Assembly: GCA_029204045.2 (NCBI GenBank)
Contig: CM055063.1
Span: 28,217,721 to 28,281,720 of the forward strand
Origin: Tillandsia leiboldiana
Taxonomy: Eukaryota; Streptophyta; Magnoliopsida; Poales; Bromeliaceae
Length of the DNA: 64,000 nucleotides
Reading direction: 5' to 3'
This document shows positions 32,400 through 44,988 of the stretch, piece by piece. The first letter of the stretch is position 1. Every line of letters begins with the position of its first letter. Under the pieces are notes generated by a model. The model searched no databases and was not told the origin of the DNA. It worked only from the letters and a program-made list of their open reading frames with translations. The position numbers and the translations under genes were made by a program.

Positions 32400-34447
32400 T
32401 GTTAGTTGTATGCCCCAAAAGCCTATCAGGCTGACGCATTTTATTATATGGAACATATTTGTACTTGATCTTTATTATAATTTGGGCATTTTATGCCATT
32501 CATGTTTGATGTGTCCATGAATCGTCCTTTGATTTAATGAGATGATAATGTATATTCTTAAGAGTTAAGAATTTGAGATACATATTATTAGTGATTAAGT
32601 CATGAATGCTCTCAATCGGAGGATCATCATGGGGACGATGATTGATCCGGCAAGATTGATGTATGTGTCGCTCTCTTTTAGGATGACGAGTCTCAAGTCA
32701 TTAGTGTGGGGACACTGGAGCGAACGTGCAGGTGGTTGTTATAGAACAAGGGCACTGAGCGTGACCAATTACGATTAGTTACTTGGATGTCTACTCTTTC
32801 GTCAGTAACTGATTCGATGTTGCAGTGGTACAACTGATCCTTAGACCTGCGACACCACGGCCATTCAATATGAGGCTGCTGTAGTTTGACTATGCGAACT
32901 CTGATCCTAGTCACGGGTCTTAGTAGTATATGTTGGCTGCAGTCGGTTCATATTAGGAATGGGTGTTTGTTTACAGGGGATCTATCGCTCTCGGTAGAGA
33001 GATAATTAGTCCTATGCTATTTGTAAGGCAAAGCTCAGAAATCCTCGGCCGGGGTAATATGGTTCATGGAAAGGTGTTTCCAAGAGTAACCATATGAGCT
33101 TGTGTCCTATCAAATTTGTCATATAACGGGTGATGGGGTTTGACGAGTATTCCATGACCTCCACTCAGTTGGGACTATGCGATAGAAGGATTGTATTGTA
33201 CGGTAACTGCACCTTGAGGTTCAGTCCAATATTCACTTCTGACTGGATTGCCACCATATGCTGCTAGGCGTCACTGGTGGATTGTGGGAACCAATAAGAA
33301 TAATTATAGGCGAATAATTATTATACGATGGAAGAATCAAAAGTGTTTGATCCATCAAAAGGAGTTTCGATGATGATGTCGATGGGGATCGCATCATATC
33401 TCACTACCAGACAGAATTGAACCTATTAGGTCACACACATAAGGAATCGCGCATGATCGATATCAAGGAGATGATAAAGAAGTTTATAGAATGGATTAAT
33501 TATAATCACAATACTAAAGTTTACTAATTTATTAGTAAAAGGACTAATTTGCAATTATTGTAAATTAGAGGTATTTAAGTGCAAAAGTTGCATGGTGTAT
33601 TTACTAATCGTTAGTAGATATTTGGAGGACTTATGTGTAAATGTTACACACGTAGGATAATGGATAATCCAATCGGATTAGGATTCGATTTAATTAGTTA
33701 CTAGATTTTATCTTGAGATTTAATTTAAAAGATCTTTCTTTGTAACTAATTATAAGATTTAATTAGTTACTATATTTTAGGAGATCTTTTCTTTGTAACT
33801 AATTATGAGATTTAATTAGTTACTAGATCTTTCTTTGTAACTAATTATAAGATTTAATTAGTTACTATATTTTAGGAGATCTTTTTGTAACTAATTATAA
33901 GATTTAATTTTGTTATAGCCGGCCAACTTCCTATTATAAGAATAGGTAGTACGTATGTGATACGTAACAATTGGAGAAAGATAAAGTGGAAATTAATTAA
34001 GTCGCGGAACGTAAGAAAACCCTAGCCGCCTATCCTCTCCCTTTTCCTAAAGTCCTCCATAATTAATCGTTCTCGATCTTCGGACGATCTTCGGAAGATT
34101 GCTAGCACAATTAGAAGATTGATTCATCCTCCTTACATCGACGCAAGAATTAATTCGCGATCGGATCGCGAATCAAGGAGAATCGATATTTCGATCAAGG
34201 GCGTAATTCCGTGTGGACACAAGTAGAGGCCGGGTGCGTGCGCGGCTATCAAGGACGAACAATTTTTACCAACGATCGTCGGCTTTGCGGTGATCTCGAC
34301 CCGCGCAAGGTAAAAATTAAATCCTAATTGATGAGATCAATTAGATTATCTTTTTTTGATCTAAAACAAAACATGAGGTGATCTTGGTTTAAGGAAAAAT
34401 TTTAATTGCGTTTTTCTTCCGCTGCGCATATCCGTATTTTTCTTACA
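32400..34447 (+). repeat. Copia F 5' LTR
   Basis: 2048 bp. It contains the alternating TAATTAGTTAC/GTAACTAATTA block at 33690-33905 and a TATA-like ctattataagaata near 33930. Confidence 0.95.
33690..33905. repeat. Alternating inverted 11-mers in copia F LTR
   Basis: TAATTAGTTAC and its complement GTAACTAATTA alternate several times in about 215 bp and can form multiple stems. The equivalent block is at 46295-46510. In the middle LTR the assembly breaks inside this block (41201-41207). Confidence 0.88.
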
Positions 34448-34448
34448 T

Positions 34449-34461
34449 TGGTATCGGAGCC
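34449..34461 (+). other. Copia F primer-binding site
   Basis: TGGTATCGGAGCC, one base from the LTR edge. It is a one-mismatch version of the initiator-Met tRNA site (TGGTATCAGAGCC). Confidence 0.85.
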
Positions 34462-35889
34462 ACCCTCATCGTTTGTTTTAGATCTAATCTCTTTTTCGAT
34501 GTTGATTGGGTTTTTCTGGAACGATCAAAATCAAAACAATGAAGATTGTTTTTGAGTATATTTTTGATTGTTTTGAAACGTTAATTAATTAGCACACTTG
34601 CGGGCAAGAGGCCGCAACGTTAATTAAATTAGCACACTTGCAGGCAAGGGCTACAATGCTAATTAGATTGGCATTGCCTTGCATGACGGATTTTTACATG
34701 ATGTGATCATGCGCGCCTTGTGGTTGCTTTGTGCAAGATCGCAATTTAAAATTAATTTGAAACCCAATTAATTAGAAATCAAATTAGAGAATTTTATTTT
34801 ATATGCCTGTGATGTGTATGAGGTGATGATCATGGATAGCAATCTTGTGATGATGTGAATGGGTGTAATTTAATAAGGACCCAATGTTAGATTCCTTTTG
34901 AGTGCCTGCGTGCACCAATTAAATTATGTAATTTGGAGACCTGCGTCTCTCATTATTATTATGGGTTGTATTGTAATTGTTGCAAAATTAAAGGGTAAAG
35001 GGGTAGTTTAGATTCGATGACGATTTGTTCCATTCAAGAGTTGATGCGGTGCAGATCAAGTTTGGACCAAATATTGATCGAGGGAGCCGACAAGAGTTGA
35101 TCTACTCCAATCTGATCAAGATGCAGAGCAAGTTTTTGTGTGTAATACCCTCTGACCCGATTCCGGCCTGGTGGCTCAGGCTCGAATCAAATTAAAATCC
35201 ATGATCATCACCGGTAGTTATTTTTATATATATATATGCGATATATGTGCATATGATGCGATGGTTTGCATGAGATGTGAAATTTATAATAAATTAAAAC
35301 TGATGAGATAACAAATCTCCTAAAATATTAAGTTAATGGTGTTATGAACCCATTAGTGGCCTTCCATCGTTGTAGGGTGTGGGCGTCTCTTTAGTGTTGA
35401 TTGATGCACCCGGACACGGGGGTCAGTTGCATTAGGGAGCCGCAACCATTCTATTGGCATGAGATGCTATGTGGTAAGAAAGGGGTTGAATCCAAGAATC
35501 TGTCAGGATAAGGATTCAATGATTTTTTTATTTGCATGATGAACGGTGGGTCTAATTTAACCAAAAGATAAGGCCAAGAATCTGTTAGGATGAGGCCTAT
35601 ATTTTTGGAGGCCAAAGATAAAATTGTGATTCGCTTGAGAAGCATTGAACAAGAGTTGTTCACTCATTTCTTTGCTCATTGCCAAGAATTTGTCAGGATG
35701 AGGTAGTGTGCAAATAGATGGGACCGCAATTCCCACTAGAAACTTTTAGTAAAGTTTTCGTTTTCTCCACTCGGGGAGTGTGGAGATTCGCTAAAATTAG
35801 TGGGAGGCACCATTTAGATTTAAAGCCCCTAATCAAAATGGATTATGATTAAGTACACAACTAATTAGAATCTTAACCATCTGCAGAAA
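34462..35889 (+). other. Copia F untranslated leader
   Basis: About 1.4 kb between PBS and the gag start without a sustained frame. It contains three 'ccaagaat(c/t)tgtcaggatgagg'-like repeats (35492, 35574, 35691 areas). No other feature was seen. Confidence 0.7.
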
Positions 35890-38541
35890 ATGTCCGCCTC
35901 TAACCCACTTGTCAGAATACTTGATACTAATCGCTTAACTCGACCGAATTTCACCGATTGGCTGAGGAATTTGAGAATTGTTCTCAATTCTGAAAAATTA
36001 GCCAACGTGTTGGACACGGAGGCTCCAGCAGTGCCCGCAAATCCAACAGCTCAACAGAAAGATGCTAGAAATAAATGGACTGATGATGACATGAAGGTAA
36101 AATGCTACATGCTTGCGTCTATGAGTAATGAGTTGCAACGCCAGCATGAGCACATGGAGAGTTCTGCTGACATCTTGCTTCATCTTAAAGAGTTGTATGA
36201 TGAGCAAAGTCGAACAGCTCGTTACGAAGTGTCAAGGCGACTGTTCAGGACTAAGATGTCTGATGGTCACTCAGTCAATAATCATTGCTTGGCGATGATT
36301 AAGGACATTGAGGAGCTTGAGAAGCTCGGAATGACTATGGACGCAGAACTTCAAATTGATTTGATCTTACAATCATTACCTGATTCATTTTCTCAGTTTA
36401 TTTTAAATTTTCAAATGAATAAAATTACTTGCACTCTCGCCGAGCTGTTGAATATGTTGGTCACGGCTGAAGGAATGCTAAAAGTCAATAAGGGCTCAGT
36501 TTTGGCTGTTGAACGGGCTTCCTCCAAAAGAAAGTCTAAATGGAAAAAGAAGAAGCCTGCAAAGAAGCCAAAAACTGACACTGTCAAGGTAAATCCCAAA
36601 AAGAAGGCCGCCAAAGGAACTTGCTTCCACTGTCAAAAAGATGGCCACTGGAAGAGGAATTGCCCGGACTATTTGGCTAGCCTGAAGGACAAGGTGAAGA
36701 ATAAAACTTTGGAATGTATGTCCGAGATTCATATCATTGAAACTACTTGCTTATCGGTTTGTTCTACTTTTACATGGGTCATTGACTCGGGATGCACCTC
36801 GCATTTGTGTATTTCAATGCAGGCGCTAAAGAAAAGTAGACGACTCAGGGATGGAGAGATTACCCTACGCGTTGGAAACGGAGCAAGAGTTGCTGCTGTT
36901 GCTGTAGGGACTTATCCTTTATGTCTACCGACAGGAGTAGTTTTAGAACTTGGAGATTGTCTTTATGTTCCTAGTGCGACTAGAAACCTTATTTCTGTTT
37001 CACGTTTGGTATTGGACGGTTATAAGTTTATTTTTGAATCAAACATTTGTTCAATTTATTTAAGAAATAATTTGATAGGTTGTGGTTCTTTAATAGACAA
37101 TCTCTATTACTTACATATGGATGTTAGTATGAATACAGTTGACAATGGCATGAATGAGAATACTATTGGTTTTAAAAGACCTAGAGAGAAGGTAAACAAA
37201 ACATACTTGTGGCATCTGAGGCTTGGTCACATTGGAGAAGATAGGGTTAACAAGCTGGCTAAGGATGGTATCTTAGGATCCTTACTCCCTGAACCATACC
37301 CAGCTTGTGAATCATGTCTTCAAGGAAAAATGACTAAGTCTCCCTTTGTTGGACAAGGACAGAGAGCTACCGAAGTACTCGCCCTGATACATACTGATGT
37401 ATGTGGCCCATTCGATGTGTCTGCTTGGGGCGGCTATCTCTACTTTATTACCTTTACTGATGATTATTCACGGTATGGGTACGTGTATTTAATTAAACAC
37501 AAGTCTGAAGTCTTTGAAAAGTTTAAAGAGTTTAGACAAGAAGTAGAAAAGCAAATGGAAAAACCGATTAAGTCTCTTCGATCCGATCGAGGAGGGGAAT
37601 ACCTTAGCACGGATTTCTTAACCTACCTCAAGAATAATGGTATTGTCTCTCAATGGACTCCTCCTGGAACACCAGAACTGAATGGGGTGTCTGAACGGAG
37701 GAATCGAACTTTATTAGATATGGTTCGATCTATGATGAGTTTTACAGATTTACCCACGTCACTTTGGGGTTATGCACTTCTTACGGCTATTTATATTTTA
37801 AACAGAGTACCTTCCAAATCTGTTCCCACCACACCATATGAGATGTGGCACGGTAGGAAGCCAAGTTTTACTCACATTAAGACTTGGGGGTGCCCGGCTT
37901 ATATTAAGAAATTAAAGACGGACAAATTGGAAAGCAGATCAGTCAAGGGAAGATTCATTGGTTATCCCAAGGAATCACTTGGATACAATTTTTATCTCCC
38001 AGAAAGTCACAATGTGATTGTGAGCCGACATGCCTTCTTTCTTGAAAATGAATTTATTTTAGCAGGAGGCAGTGGGAGAAAAATAGAACTAGAGGAGAAA
38101 GTCTCTTTAGAATTGAGCATTCCAAGAGCCCTTCCTGATAACTCTGTGATACCAGAGATTACATTGCCACCTCGCAAGTCTAGTAGAATTTCTCATCCTC
38201 CTGATAAATACATGGGATTATTTATAGAGGACATGGAGGAAATGTTCCTAGTGGGAGACAAGGATCATAGAGATGATCCTAAGACTTATAGCGAGGCGAT
38301 GTCAGACATCGACTCCGAAAAATGGTTGGAAGCCATGAAGTCTGAAATAGACTCAATGTACTCCAATCAAGTTTGGACTTTGGTTGATCCACCGGAGGGT
38401 ATTGTACCCGTTGGATGCAAATGGATCTTCAAGAGAAAGATTGGTTCTGATGGAAAGGTAGAGACCTATAAAGCTAGGCTGGTAGCAAAGGTTATAGTCA
38501 ACGCGAAGGCATTGACTATCAGGATACCTTTTCACCTGTAG
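35890..38541 (+). CDS. Copia F gag-protease-integrase and start of RT
   Basis: An 883-codon frame. Gag is at about 1-275, with zinc knuckle CFHCQKDGHWKRNC near 245. The protease has active site VIDSGCTSH near 297. The GAG-pre-integrase zinc motif is at 440-480 (HLRLGH ... CESC). The integrase core has catalytic Asp near 503, Asp 566 (RSDRGGEY) and Glu 602 (SERRNRT), the expected DD35E spacing. RT begins near residue 825 (VWTLVDPPEG, GCKWIFKRK) and the frame is lost near 38488, where one G appears to be missing relative to the family. The same 1-nt loss is in the second copy. The start ATG directly follows the leader. A single polyprotein is usual for copia. Confidence 0.93.
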   Translation: MSASNPLVRILDTNRLTRPNFTDWLRNLRIVLNSEKLANVLDTEAPAVPANPTAQQKDARNKWTDDDMKVKCYMLASMSNELQRQHEHMESSADILLHLKELYDEQSRTARYEVSRRLFRTKMSDGHSVNNHCLAMIKDIEELEKLGMTMDAELQIDLILQSLPDSFSQFILNFQMNKITCTLAELLNMLVTAEGMLKVNKGSVLAVERASSKRKSKWKKKKPAKKPKTDTVKVNPKKKAAKGTCFHCQKDGHWKRNCPDYLASLKDKVKNKTLECMSEIHIIETTCLSVCSTFTWVIDSGCTSHLCISMQALKKSRRLRDGEITLRVGNGARVAAVAVGTYPLCLPTGVVLELGDCLYVPSATRNLISVSRLVLDGYKFIFESNICSIYLRNNLIGCGSLIDNLYYLHMDVSMNTVDNGMNENTIGFKRPREKVNKTYLWHLRLGHIGEDRVNKLAKDGILGSLLPEPYPACESCLQGKMTKSPFVGQGQRATEVLALIHTDVCGPFDVSAWGGYLYFITFTDDYSRYGYVYLIKHKSEVFEKFKEFRQEVEKQMEKPIKSLRSDRGGEYLSTDFLTYLKNNGIVSQWTPPGTPELNGVSERRNRTLLDMVRSMMSFTDLPTSLWGYALLTAIYILNRVPSKSVPTTPYEMWHGRKPSFTHIKTWGCPAYIKKLKTDKLESRSVKGRFIGYPKESLGYNFYLPESHNVIVSRHAFFLENEFILAGGSGRKIELEEKVSLELSIPRALPDNSVIPEITLPPRKSSRISHPPDKYMGLFIEDMEEMFLVGDKDHRDDPKTYSEAMSDIDSEKWLEAMKSEIDSMYSNQVWTLVDPPEGIVPVGCKWIFKRKIGSDGKVETYKARLVAKVIVNAKALTIRIPFHL

Positions 38542-38543
38542 CC

Positions 38544-39830
38544 ATGCTTAAATCCATCAGAACTCTGCTTGCTATTGCTGCACATTATGACTACGAGATC
38601 TGGCAAATGGATGTAAAAACTGCTTTCCTGAATGGATATCTTGAAGAAGAAATCTATATGGAGCAGCCTTTGGGTTTCACTACCAAAGATAGAAGTCATA
38701 AAGTGTGCAAGCTTCAACTATCCATTTATGGGTTGAAGCAAGCTTCTCGGAGTTGGAACACTCGTTTCAATGATGCAGTCGAATCGTTCGATTTCATCAG
38801 AAATGAAGAAGAGCCGTGTGTGTATAAAAAGGTTAGTGGGAGTGCTGTTACTTTCCTCGTATTGTACGTGGATGACATACTCCTAATTGGGAATGACATT
38901 CCTATGTTATCCAAAGAGTTTTCTATGAAAGACCTTGGAGAAGCATCTTATATCCTAGGGATAAAGGTCTATAGGGATAGACCTAAGAAGTTGCTTGGTT
39001 TATCGCAAGCTATGTACATAGATGAAGTGTTGAAAAGGTTCAGCATGGAGAATTCCAAAAGGGGTATGGTACCTCTAAGACATGGAATTCACCTCTCTAA
39101 GACTATGTCTCCTAAGACACCTGAAGAGAGAAGTCGCATGAGCAGGATCCCTTATGCTTCCGCAATAGAGAGTTTAATGTATGCGATGCTATGTACTCGA
39201 CCTGATATAGCACAGGCTGTGAGCGTCACTAGTCGATATCAGTCAAACCCAGGCGAAGAGCATTGGGTAGCGGTAAAGAATATCCTTAAGTACTTGAGAA
39301 GAACAAAGGATATGTTCTTGGTTCTTGGAGGTGGAGAACTCAAAGTTAGTGGCTATACAGATTCAGATTTTATGTCTGATATAGACGATAGAAAGTCTTC
39401 GTCTGGGTATCTATTTATTTGCAATAGTGGGTCAATAGTTTGGAAGAGTTCTAAACAAGAGACGATTGCTGATTCTACTATGGAGGCGGAGTACATCGTT
39501 GCATCTGAAGCTGCCAAGGAAGCTGTTTGGATCAAGAAATTTATCACTGAGCTTGGGGTGGTTCTCTCTAGTAGGGATCCCCTGCCACTATTTTGTGATA
39601 ATAATGGCGCCATAGCATTAGCTAAGGAGCCGAGATCTCATCAGAAATCCAAACACATCGAGCGGCGGTATCACAAGATCAGAGAGTACATCAAAGATAA
39701 ACATATTGAAGTGCAGAAGGTTGCCTCCGCAGATAACGTGGCGGACCCGCTAACTAAGGCTTTGACTCAGCAAAAACTAGAGACTCATCTTGAGAAGATG
39801 GGCATTAGATATATGACTGATTGGCTTTAG
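38544..39830 (+). CDS. Copia F reverse transcriptase and RNase H
   Basis: A 428-codon continuation of pol after the frameshift near 38488; the Met at 38544 is internal, not a real start. RT shows MDVKTAFLNG, YGLKQASRSW and the catalytic YVDDILLIG (residues about 109-117). RNase H has GYTDSDF, DDRKSSSGYLF and SKHIERRYHKIREY, ending at a normal copia C-terminus (ADPLTKAL...). Apart from the one upstream indel, no catalytic residue is missing, so this is a near-intact element. Confidence 0.93.
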   Translation: MLKSIRTLLAIAAHYDYEIWQMDVKTAFLNGYLEEEIYMEQPLGFTTKDRSHKVCKLQLSIYGLKQASRSWNTRFNDAVESFDFIRNEEEPCVYKKVSGSAVTFLVLYVDDILLIGNDIPMLSKEFSMKDLGEASYILGIKVYRDRPKKLLGLSQAMYIDEVLKRFSMENSKRGMVPLRHGIHLSKTMSPKTPEERSRMSRIPYASAIESLMYAMLCTRPDIAQAVSVTSRYQSNPGEEHWVAVKNILKYLRRTKDMFLVLGGGELKVSGYTDSDFMSDIDDRKSSSGYLFICNSGSIVWKSSKQETIADSTMEAEYIVASEAAKEAVWIKKFITELGVVLSSRDPLPLFCDNNGAIALAKEPRSHQKSKHIERRYHKIREYIKDKHIEVQKVASADNVADPLTKALTQQKLETHLEKMGIRYMTDWL

Positions 39831-39833
39831 TGC

Positions 39834-39844
39834 AAGTGGGAGAT
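39834..39844 (+). other. Copia F polypurine tract
   Basis: aagtgggagat directly before the LTR at 39845. The same tract is at 44992-45002. Confidence 0.85.
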
Positions 39845-41207
39845 TGTTAGTTGTATGCCCAAAAAGCCTATCAGGCTGACGCATTTTATTATATGGAACA
39901 TATTTGTACTTGATCTTTATTATAATTTGGGCATTTTATGCCATTCATGTTTGATGTGTCCATGAATCGTCCTTTGATTTAATGAGATGATAATGTATAT
40001 TCTTAAGAGTTAAGAATTTGAGATACATATTATTAGTGATTAAGTCATGAATGCTCTCAATCGGAGGATCATCATGGGGACGATGATTGATCCGGCAAGA
40101 TTGATGTATGTGTCGCTCTCTTTTAGGATGACGAGTCTCAAGTCATTAGTGTGGGGACACTGGAGCGAACGTGCAGGTGGTTGTTATAGAACAAGGGCAC
40201 TAAGCGTGACCAATTACGATTAGTTACTTGGATGTCTACTCTTTCGTCAGTAACTGATTCGATGTTGCAGTGGTACAACTGATCCTTAGACCTGCGACAC
40301 CACGGCCATTCAATATGAGGCTGCTGTAGTTTGACTATGCGAACTCTGATCCTAGTCACGGGTCTTAGTAGTATATGTTGGCTGCAGTCGGTTCATATTA
40401 GGAATGGGTGTTTTGTTTACAGGGGATCTATCGCTCTCGGTAGAGAGATAATTAGTCCTATGCTATTTGTAAGGCAAAGCTCAGAAATCCTCGGCCGGGG
40501 TAATATGGTTCATGGAAAGGTGTTTCCAAGAGTAACCATATGAGCTTGTGTCCTATCAAATTTGTCATATAACGGGTGATGGGGTTTGCACGAGTATTCC
40601 ATGACCTCCACTCAGTTGGGACTATGCGATAGAAGGATTGTATTGTACGGTAACTGCACCTTGAGGTTCAGTCCAATATTCACTTCTGACTGGATTGCCA
40701 CCATATGCTGCTAGGCGTCACTGGTGGATTGTGGGAACCAATAAGTATAATTATAGGCGAATAATTATTATACGATGGAAGAATCAAAAGTGTTTGATCC
40801 ATCAAAAGGAGTTTCGATGATGATGTCGATGGGGATCGCATCATATCTCACTACCAGACAGAATTGAACCTATTAGGTCACACACATAAGGAATCGCGCA
40901 TGATCGATATCAAGGAGATGATAAAGAAGTTTATAGAATGGATTAATTATAATCACAATACTAAAGTTTACTAATTTATTAGTAAAAGGACTAATTTGCA
41001 ATTATTGTAAATTAGAGGTATTTAAGTGCAAAGTTGCATGGTGTATTACTAATCGTTAGTAGATATTTGGAGGACTTATGTGTAATGTTACACACGTAGG
41101 ATAATGGATAATCCATCGGATTAGGATTCGATTTAATTAGTTACTAGATTTATCTTGAGATTTATTTAAAAGATCTTTCTTTGTAACTAATTATAAGATT
41201 TAATTAG
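39845..41207 (+). repeat. Copia F middle LTR, truncated by gap
   Basis: Collinear with the other two LTRs. It shares with the 3' LTR, against the 5' LTR, 'cactaagcg' (5' LTR: cactgagcg) and 'tgcccaaaaa' (5' LTR: tgccccaaaa). Single-base deletions appear in its last ~200 bp, next to the Ns. Confidence 0.9.
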
Positions 41208-41307
41208 NNNNNNNNNNNNNNNNNNNNNNNNNNNNNNNNNNNNNNNNNNNNNNNNNNNNNNNNNNNNNNNNNNNNNNNNNNNNNNNNNNNNNNNNNNNNN
41301 NNNNNNN
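41208..41307. other. Assembly gap (100 N)
   Basis: Exactly 100 N, a conventional unknown-size gap. It sits inside the inverted-repeat block of a copia LTR on the left and mid-gag sequence on the right. Confidence 0.99.
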
Positions 41308-44300
41308 AGTTGCACGCCAGCATGAGCACATGGAGAGTTCTGCTGACAATCTTGCTTCATCTTAAAGATTGTGGATGGTCACAGTCGACAGCTCGTTGCG
41401 AATTATTTCAAGGCGAACTGGTCAGGACCTAAGATTCGGATGGTCCTCCAGCAGTAATCATTGCTTGTCGATGAATTCAGAGTCCATTGATGACTGACGA
41501 AGCTCGAATGAATATGACCTCGCACTTCACAATTGATTTGACTTACAATCAGTACCTGTTCATTTGCCTCATTTGTATTTAAATTTAAAATGAATAAAAT
41601 ACTTGCACTCCTCGCCGAGCTGTTGAATATGTTGGTCTGGCTGAAGGAATGCATAAAAGTCAATAAGGGCTCAGTTTGGCTGTTGAACGGGCTTCCTCCA
41701 AAGAAAGTCTAAATGGAAAAAAGCAGAAGCCTCAAAAGAAGCCAAAACTGACACTGTCAAGGTAAATCCCGAAAAACCAGGCCGCCAAAGGAACCTTGCT
41801 TCCACTGTCAAAAGATGGCCACTGGAAGAGGAATTGCCCGGGACTATTTGCTACTGAAGGACAAGGTGAAGATAAAACTTTGGATGTATGTCCGAGATTC
41901 ATATCATTGAAACTACTTGCTTATCGGTTTGTTCTACTTTTACATGGTGTCCATTGACTCGGGATGCACCTCGCATTTTGGGTATTCACTGCAGGCGCTA
42001 AAGAAAAGTGGAGACTCAGGGATGAGGATTACCCTACGCGTTGGAAACGGAGCAAGAGTTTGCTGCTTTTGCGGAGGGACTGTAGTCCTTAGGTCACCGA
42101 AGGAGTAGTTTTTAGAACTTGGAGATTGTCTTTATGTTCCTATTGCGACTAGAGACCTTATTTCTGTTTCACGTTTGGTATTGGACGTTATACTTTTTTT
42201 GAATCAAACATTTGTTCATTTATTTAAGAAATAATTTGATAAGGTGTGGTTCTTTAATAGACAATCTCTATTACTTACATATGGATGTTAGGTATGAATA
42301 CAGTTGACAATGGCATGAATGAGAATACTATTGGGTTTAAAAGACCTAGAGAAGGAAACAAAACATACTTGTGGCATCTGAGGCTTGGTCACATTGGAGA
42401 AGATAGGGTTAACAAGCTGGCTAAGGATGGTATCTTAGGATCCTTACTCCCTGAACCATACCCAGCTTGTGAATCATGTCTTCAAGGAAAATGACTAAGT
42501 CTCCCTTTGTTGGACAAGGACAGAGGCTACCGAAGTACTCGCCCTGATACATACTGATGTATGTGGCCCATTCGATGTGTCTGCTTGGGGCGGCTATCTC
42601 TACGTTATACCTTTACTGATGATTATTCACGGTATGGGTACGTGTATTTAATTAAACACAAGTCTGAAGTCTTTGAAAAGTTTAAAGAGTTTAGACAAGA
42701 AGTAGAAAAGCAAATGGAAAAAACCGATTAAGTCTCTTCGATCCGATCGAGGAGGGGAATACCTTAGCACGGATTTCTTAACCTACCTCAAGAATAATGG
42801 TATTGTCTCTCAATGGACTCCTCCTGGAACACCAGAACTGAATGGGGTGTCTGAACGGAGGAATCGAACTTTATTAGATATGGTTCGATCTATGATGAGT
42901 TTTACAGATTTACCCACGTCACTTTGGGGTTATGCACTTCTTACGGCTATTTATATTTTAAACAGAGTACCTTCAAATCTGTTCCCACCACACCATATGA
43001 GATGTGGCACGGTAGGAAGCCAAGTTTTACTCACATTAAGACTTGGGGGTGCCCGGCTTATATTAAGAAATTAAAGACGGACAAATTGGAAAGCAGATCA
43101 GTCAAGGGAAGATTCATTGGTTATCCAAGGAATCACTTGGATACAATTTTATCTCCCAGAAGTCACAATGTGATTGTGAGCCGACATGCCTTCTTTCTTG
43201 AAAATGAATTTATTTAGCAGGAGGCAGTGGGAGAAAAATAGAACTAGAGGAGAAAGTCTCTTTAGAATTGAGCATTCCAAGAGCCCTTCCTGATAACTCT
43301 GTGATACCAGAGATTACATTGCCACCTCGCAAGTCTAGTAGAATTTCTCATCCTCCTGATAAATACATGGGATTATTTATAGAGGACATGGAGGAAATGT
43401 TCCTAGTGGGAGACAAGGATCATAGAGATGATCCTAAGACTTATAGCGAGGCGATGTCAGACATCGACTCCGAAAAAATGGTTGGAAGCCATGAAGTCTG
43501 AAATAGACTCAATGTACTCCAATCAAGTTTGGACTTTGGTTGATCCACCGGAGGGTATTGTACCCGTTGGATGCAAATGGATCTTCAAGAGAAAGATTGG
43601 TTCTGATGGAAAGGTAGAGACCTATAAAGCTAGGCTGGTAGCAAAGGTTATAGTCAACGCGAAGGCATTGACTATCAGGATACCTTTTCACCTGTAGCCA
43701 TGCTTTAAATCCATCAGAACTCTGCTTGCTATTGCTGCACATTATGACTACGAGATCTGGCAAATGGATGTAAAAACTGCTTTCCTGAATGGATATCTTG
43801 AAGAAGAAATCTATATGGAGCAGCCTTTGGGTTTCACTACCAAAGATAGAAGTCATAAAGTGTGCAAGCTTCAACTATCCATTTATGGGTTGAAGCAAGC
43901 TTCTCGGAGTTGGAACACTCGTTTCAATGATGCAGTCGAATCGTTCGATTTCATCAGAAATGAAGAAGAGCCGTGTGTGTATAAAAAGGTTAGTGGGAGT
44001 GCTGTTACTTTCCTCGTATTGTACGTGGATGACATACTCCTAATTGGGAATGACATTCCTATGTTATCCAAAGAGTTTTCTATGAAAGACCTTGGAGAAG
44101 CATCTTATATCCTAGGGATAAAGGTCTATAGGGATAGACCTAAGAAGTTGCTTGGTTTATCGCAAGCTATGTACATAGATGAAGTGTTGAAAAGGTTCAG
44201 CATGGAGAATTCCAAAAGGGGTATGGTACCTCTAAGACATGGAATTCACCTCTCTAAGACTATGTCTCCTAAGACACCTGAAGAGAGAAGTCGCATGAGC

Positions 44301-44988
44301 AGGATCCCTTATGCTTCCGCAATAGAGAGTTTAATGTATGCGATGCTATGTACTCGACCTGATATAGCACAGGCTGTGAGCGTCACTAGTCGATATCAGT
44401 CAAACCCAGGCGAAAGAGCATTGGGTAGCGGTAAAGAATATCCTTAAGTACTTGAGAAGAACAAAGGATATGTTCTTGGTTCTTGGAGGTGGAGAAACTC
44501 AAAGTTAGTGGCTATACAGATTCAGATTTTATGTCTGATATAGACGATAGAAGTCTTCGTCTGGGTATCTATTTATTTGCAATAGTGGGTCAATAGTTTG
44601 GAAGAGTTCTAAACAAGAGACGATTGCTGATTCTACTATGGAGGCGGAGTACATCGTTGCATCTGAAGCTGCCAAGGAAGCTGTTTGGATCAAGAAATTT
44701 ATCACTGAGCTTGGGGTGGTTCTCTCTAGTAGGGATCCCCTGCCACTATTTTGTGATAATAATGGCGCCATAGCATTAGCTAAGGAGCCGAGATCTCATC
44801 AGAAATCCAAACACATCGAGCGGCGGTATCACAAGATCAGAGAGTACATCAAAGATAAACATATTGAAGTGCAGAAGGTTGCCTCCGCAGATAACGTGGC
44901 GGACCCGCTAACTAAGGCTTTGACTCAGCAAAAACTAGAGACTCATCTTGAGAAGATGGGCATTAGATATATGACTGATTGGCTTTAG
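41308..44988 (+). pseudogene. Copia F second internal copy, indel-ridden near the gap
   Basis: Repeats the first copy from mid-gag (corresponding to about 36130) to the end of pol. From 41308 to about 42300 there are dozens of small indels, mostly lost or gained bases in short runs. They thin out to about 43230, and beyond 44600 the sequence equals copy 1. Open pieces include 42285-42494, 42924-43217, 43428-43697, 43764-44447 and 44638-44988. This gradient fits unpolished contig-end sequence, not mutation. Confidence 0.9.
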
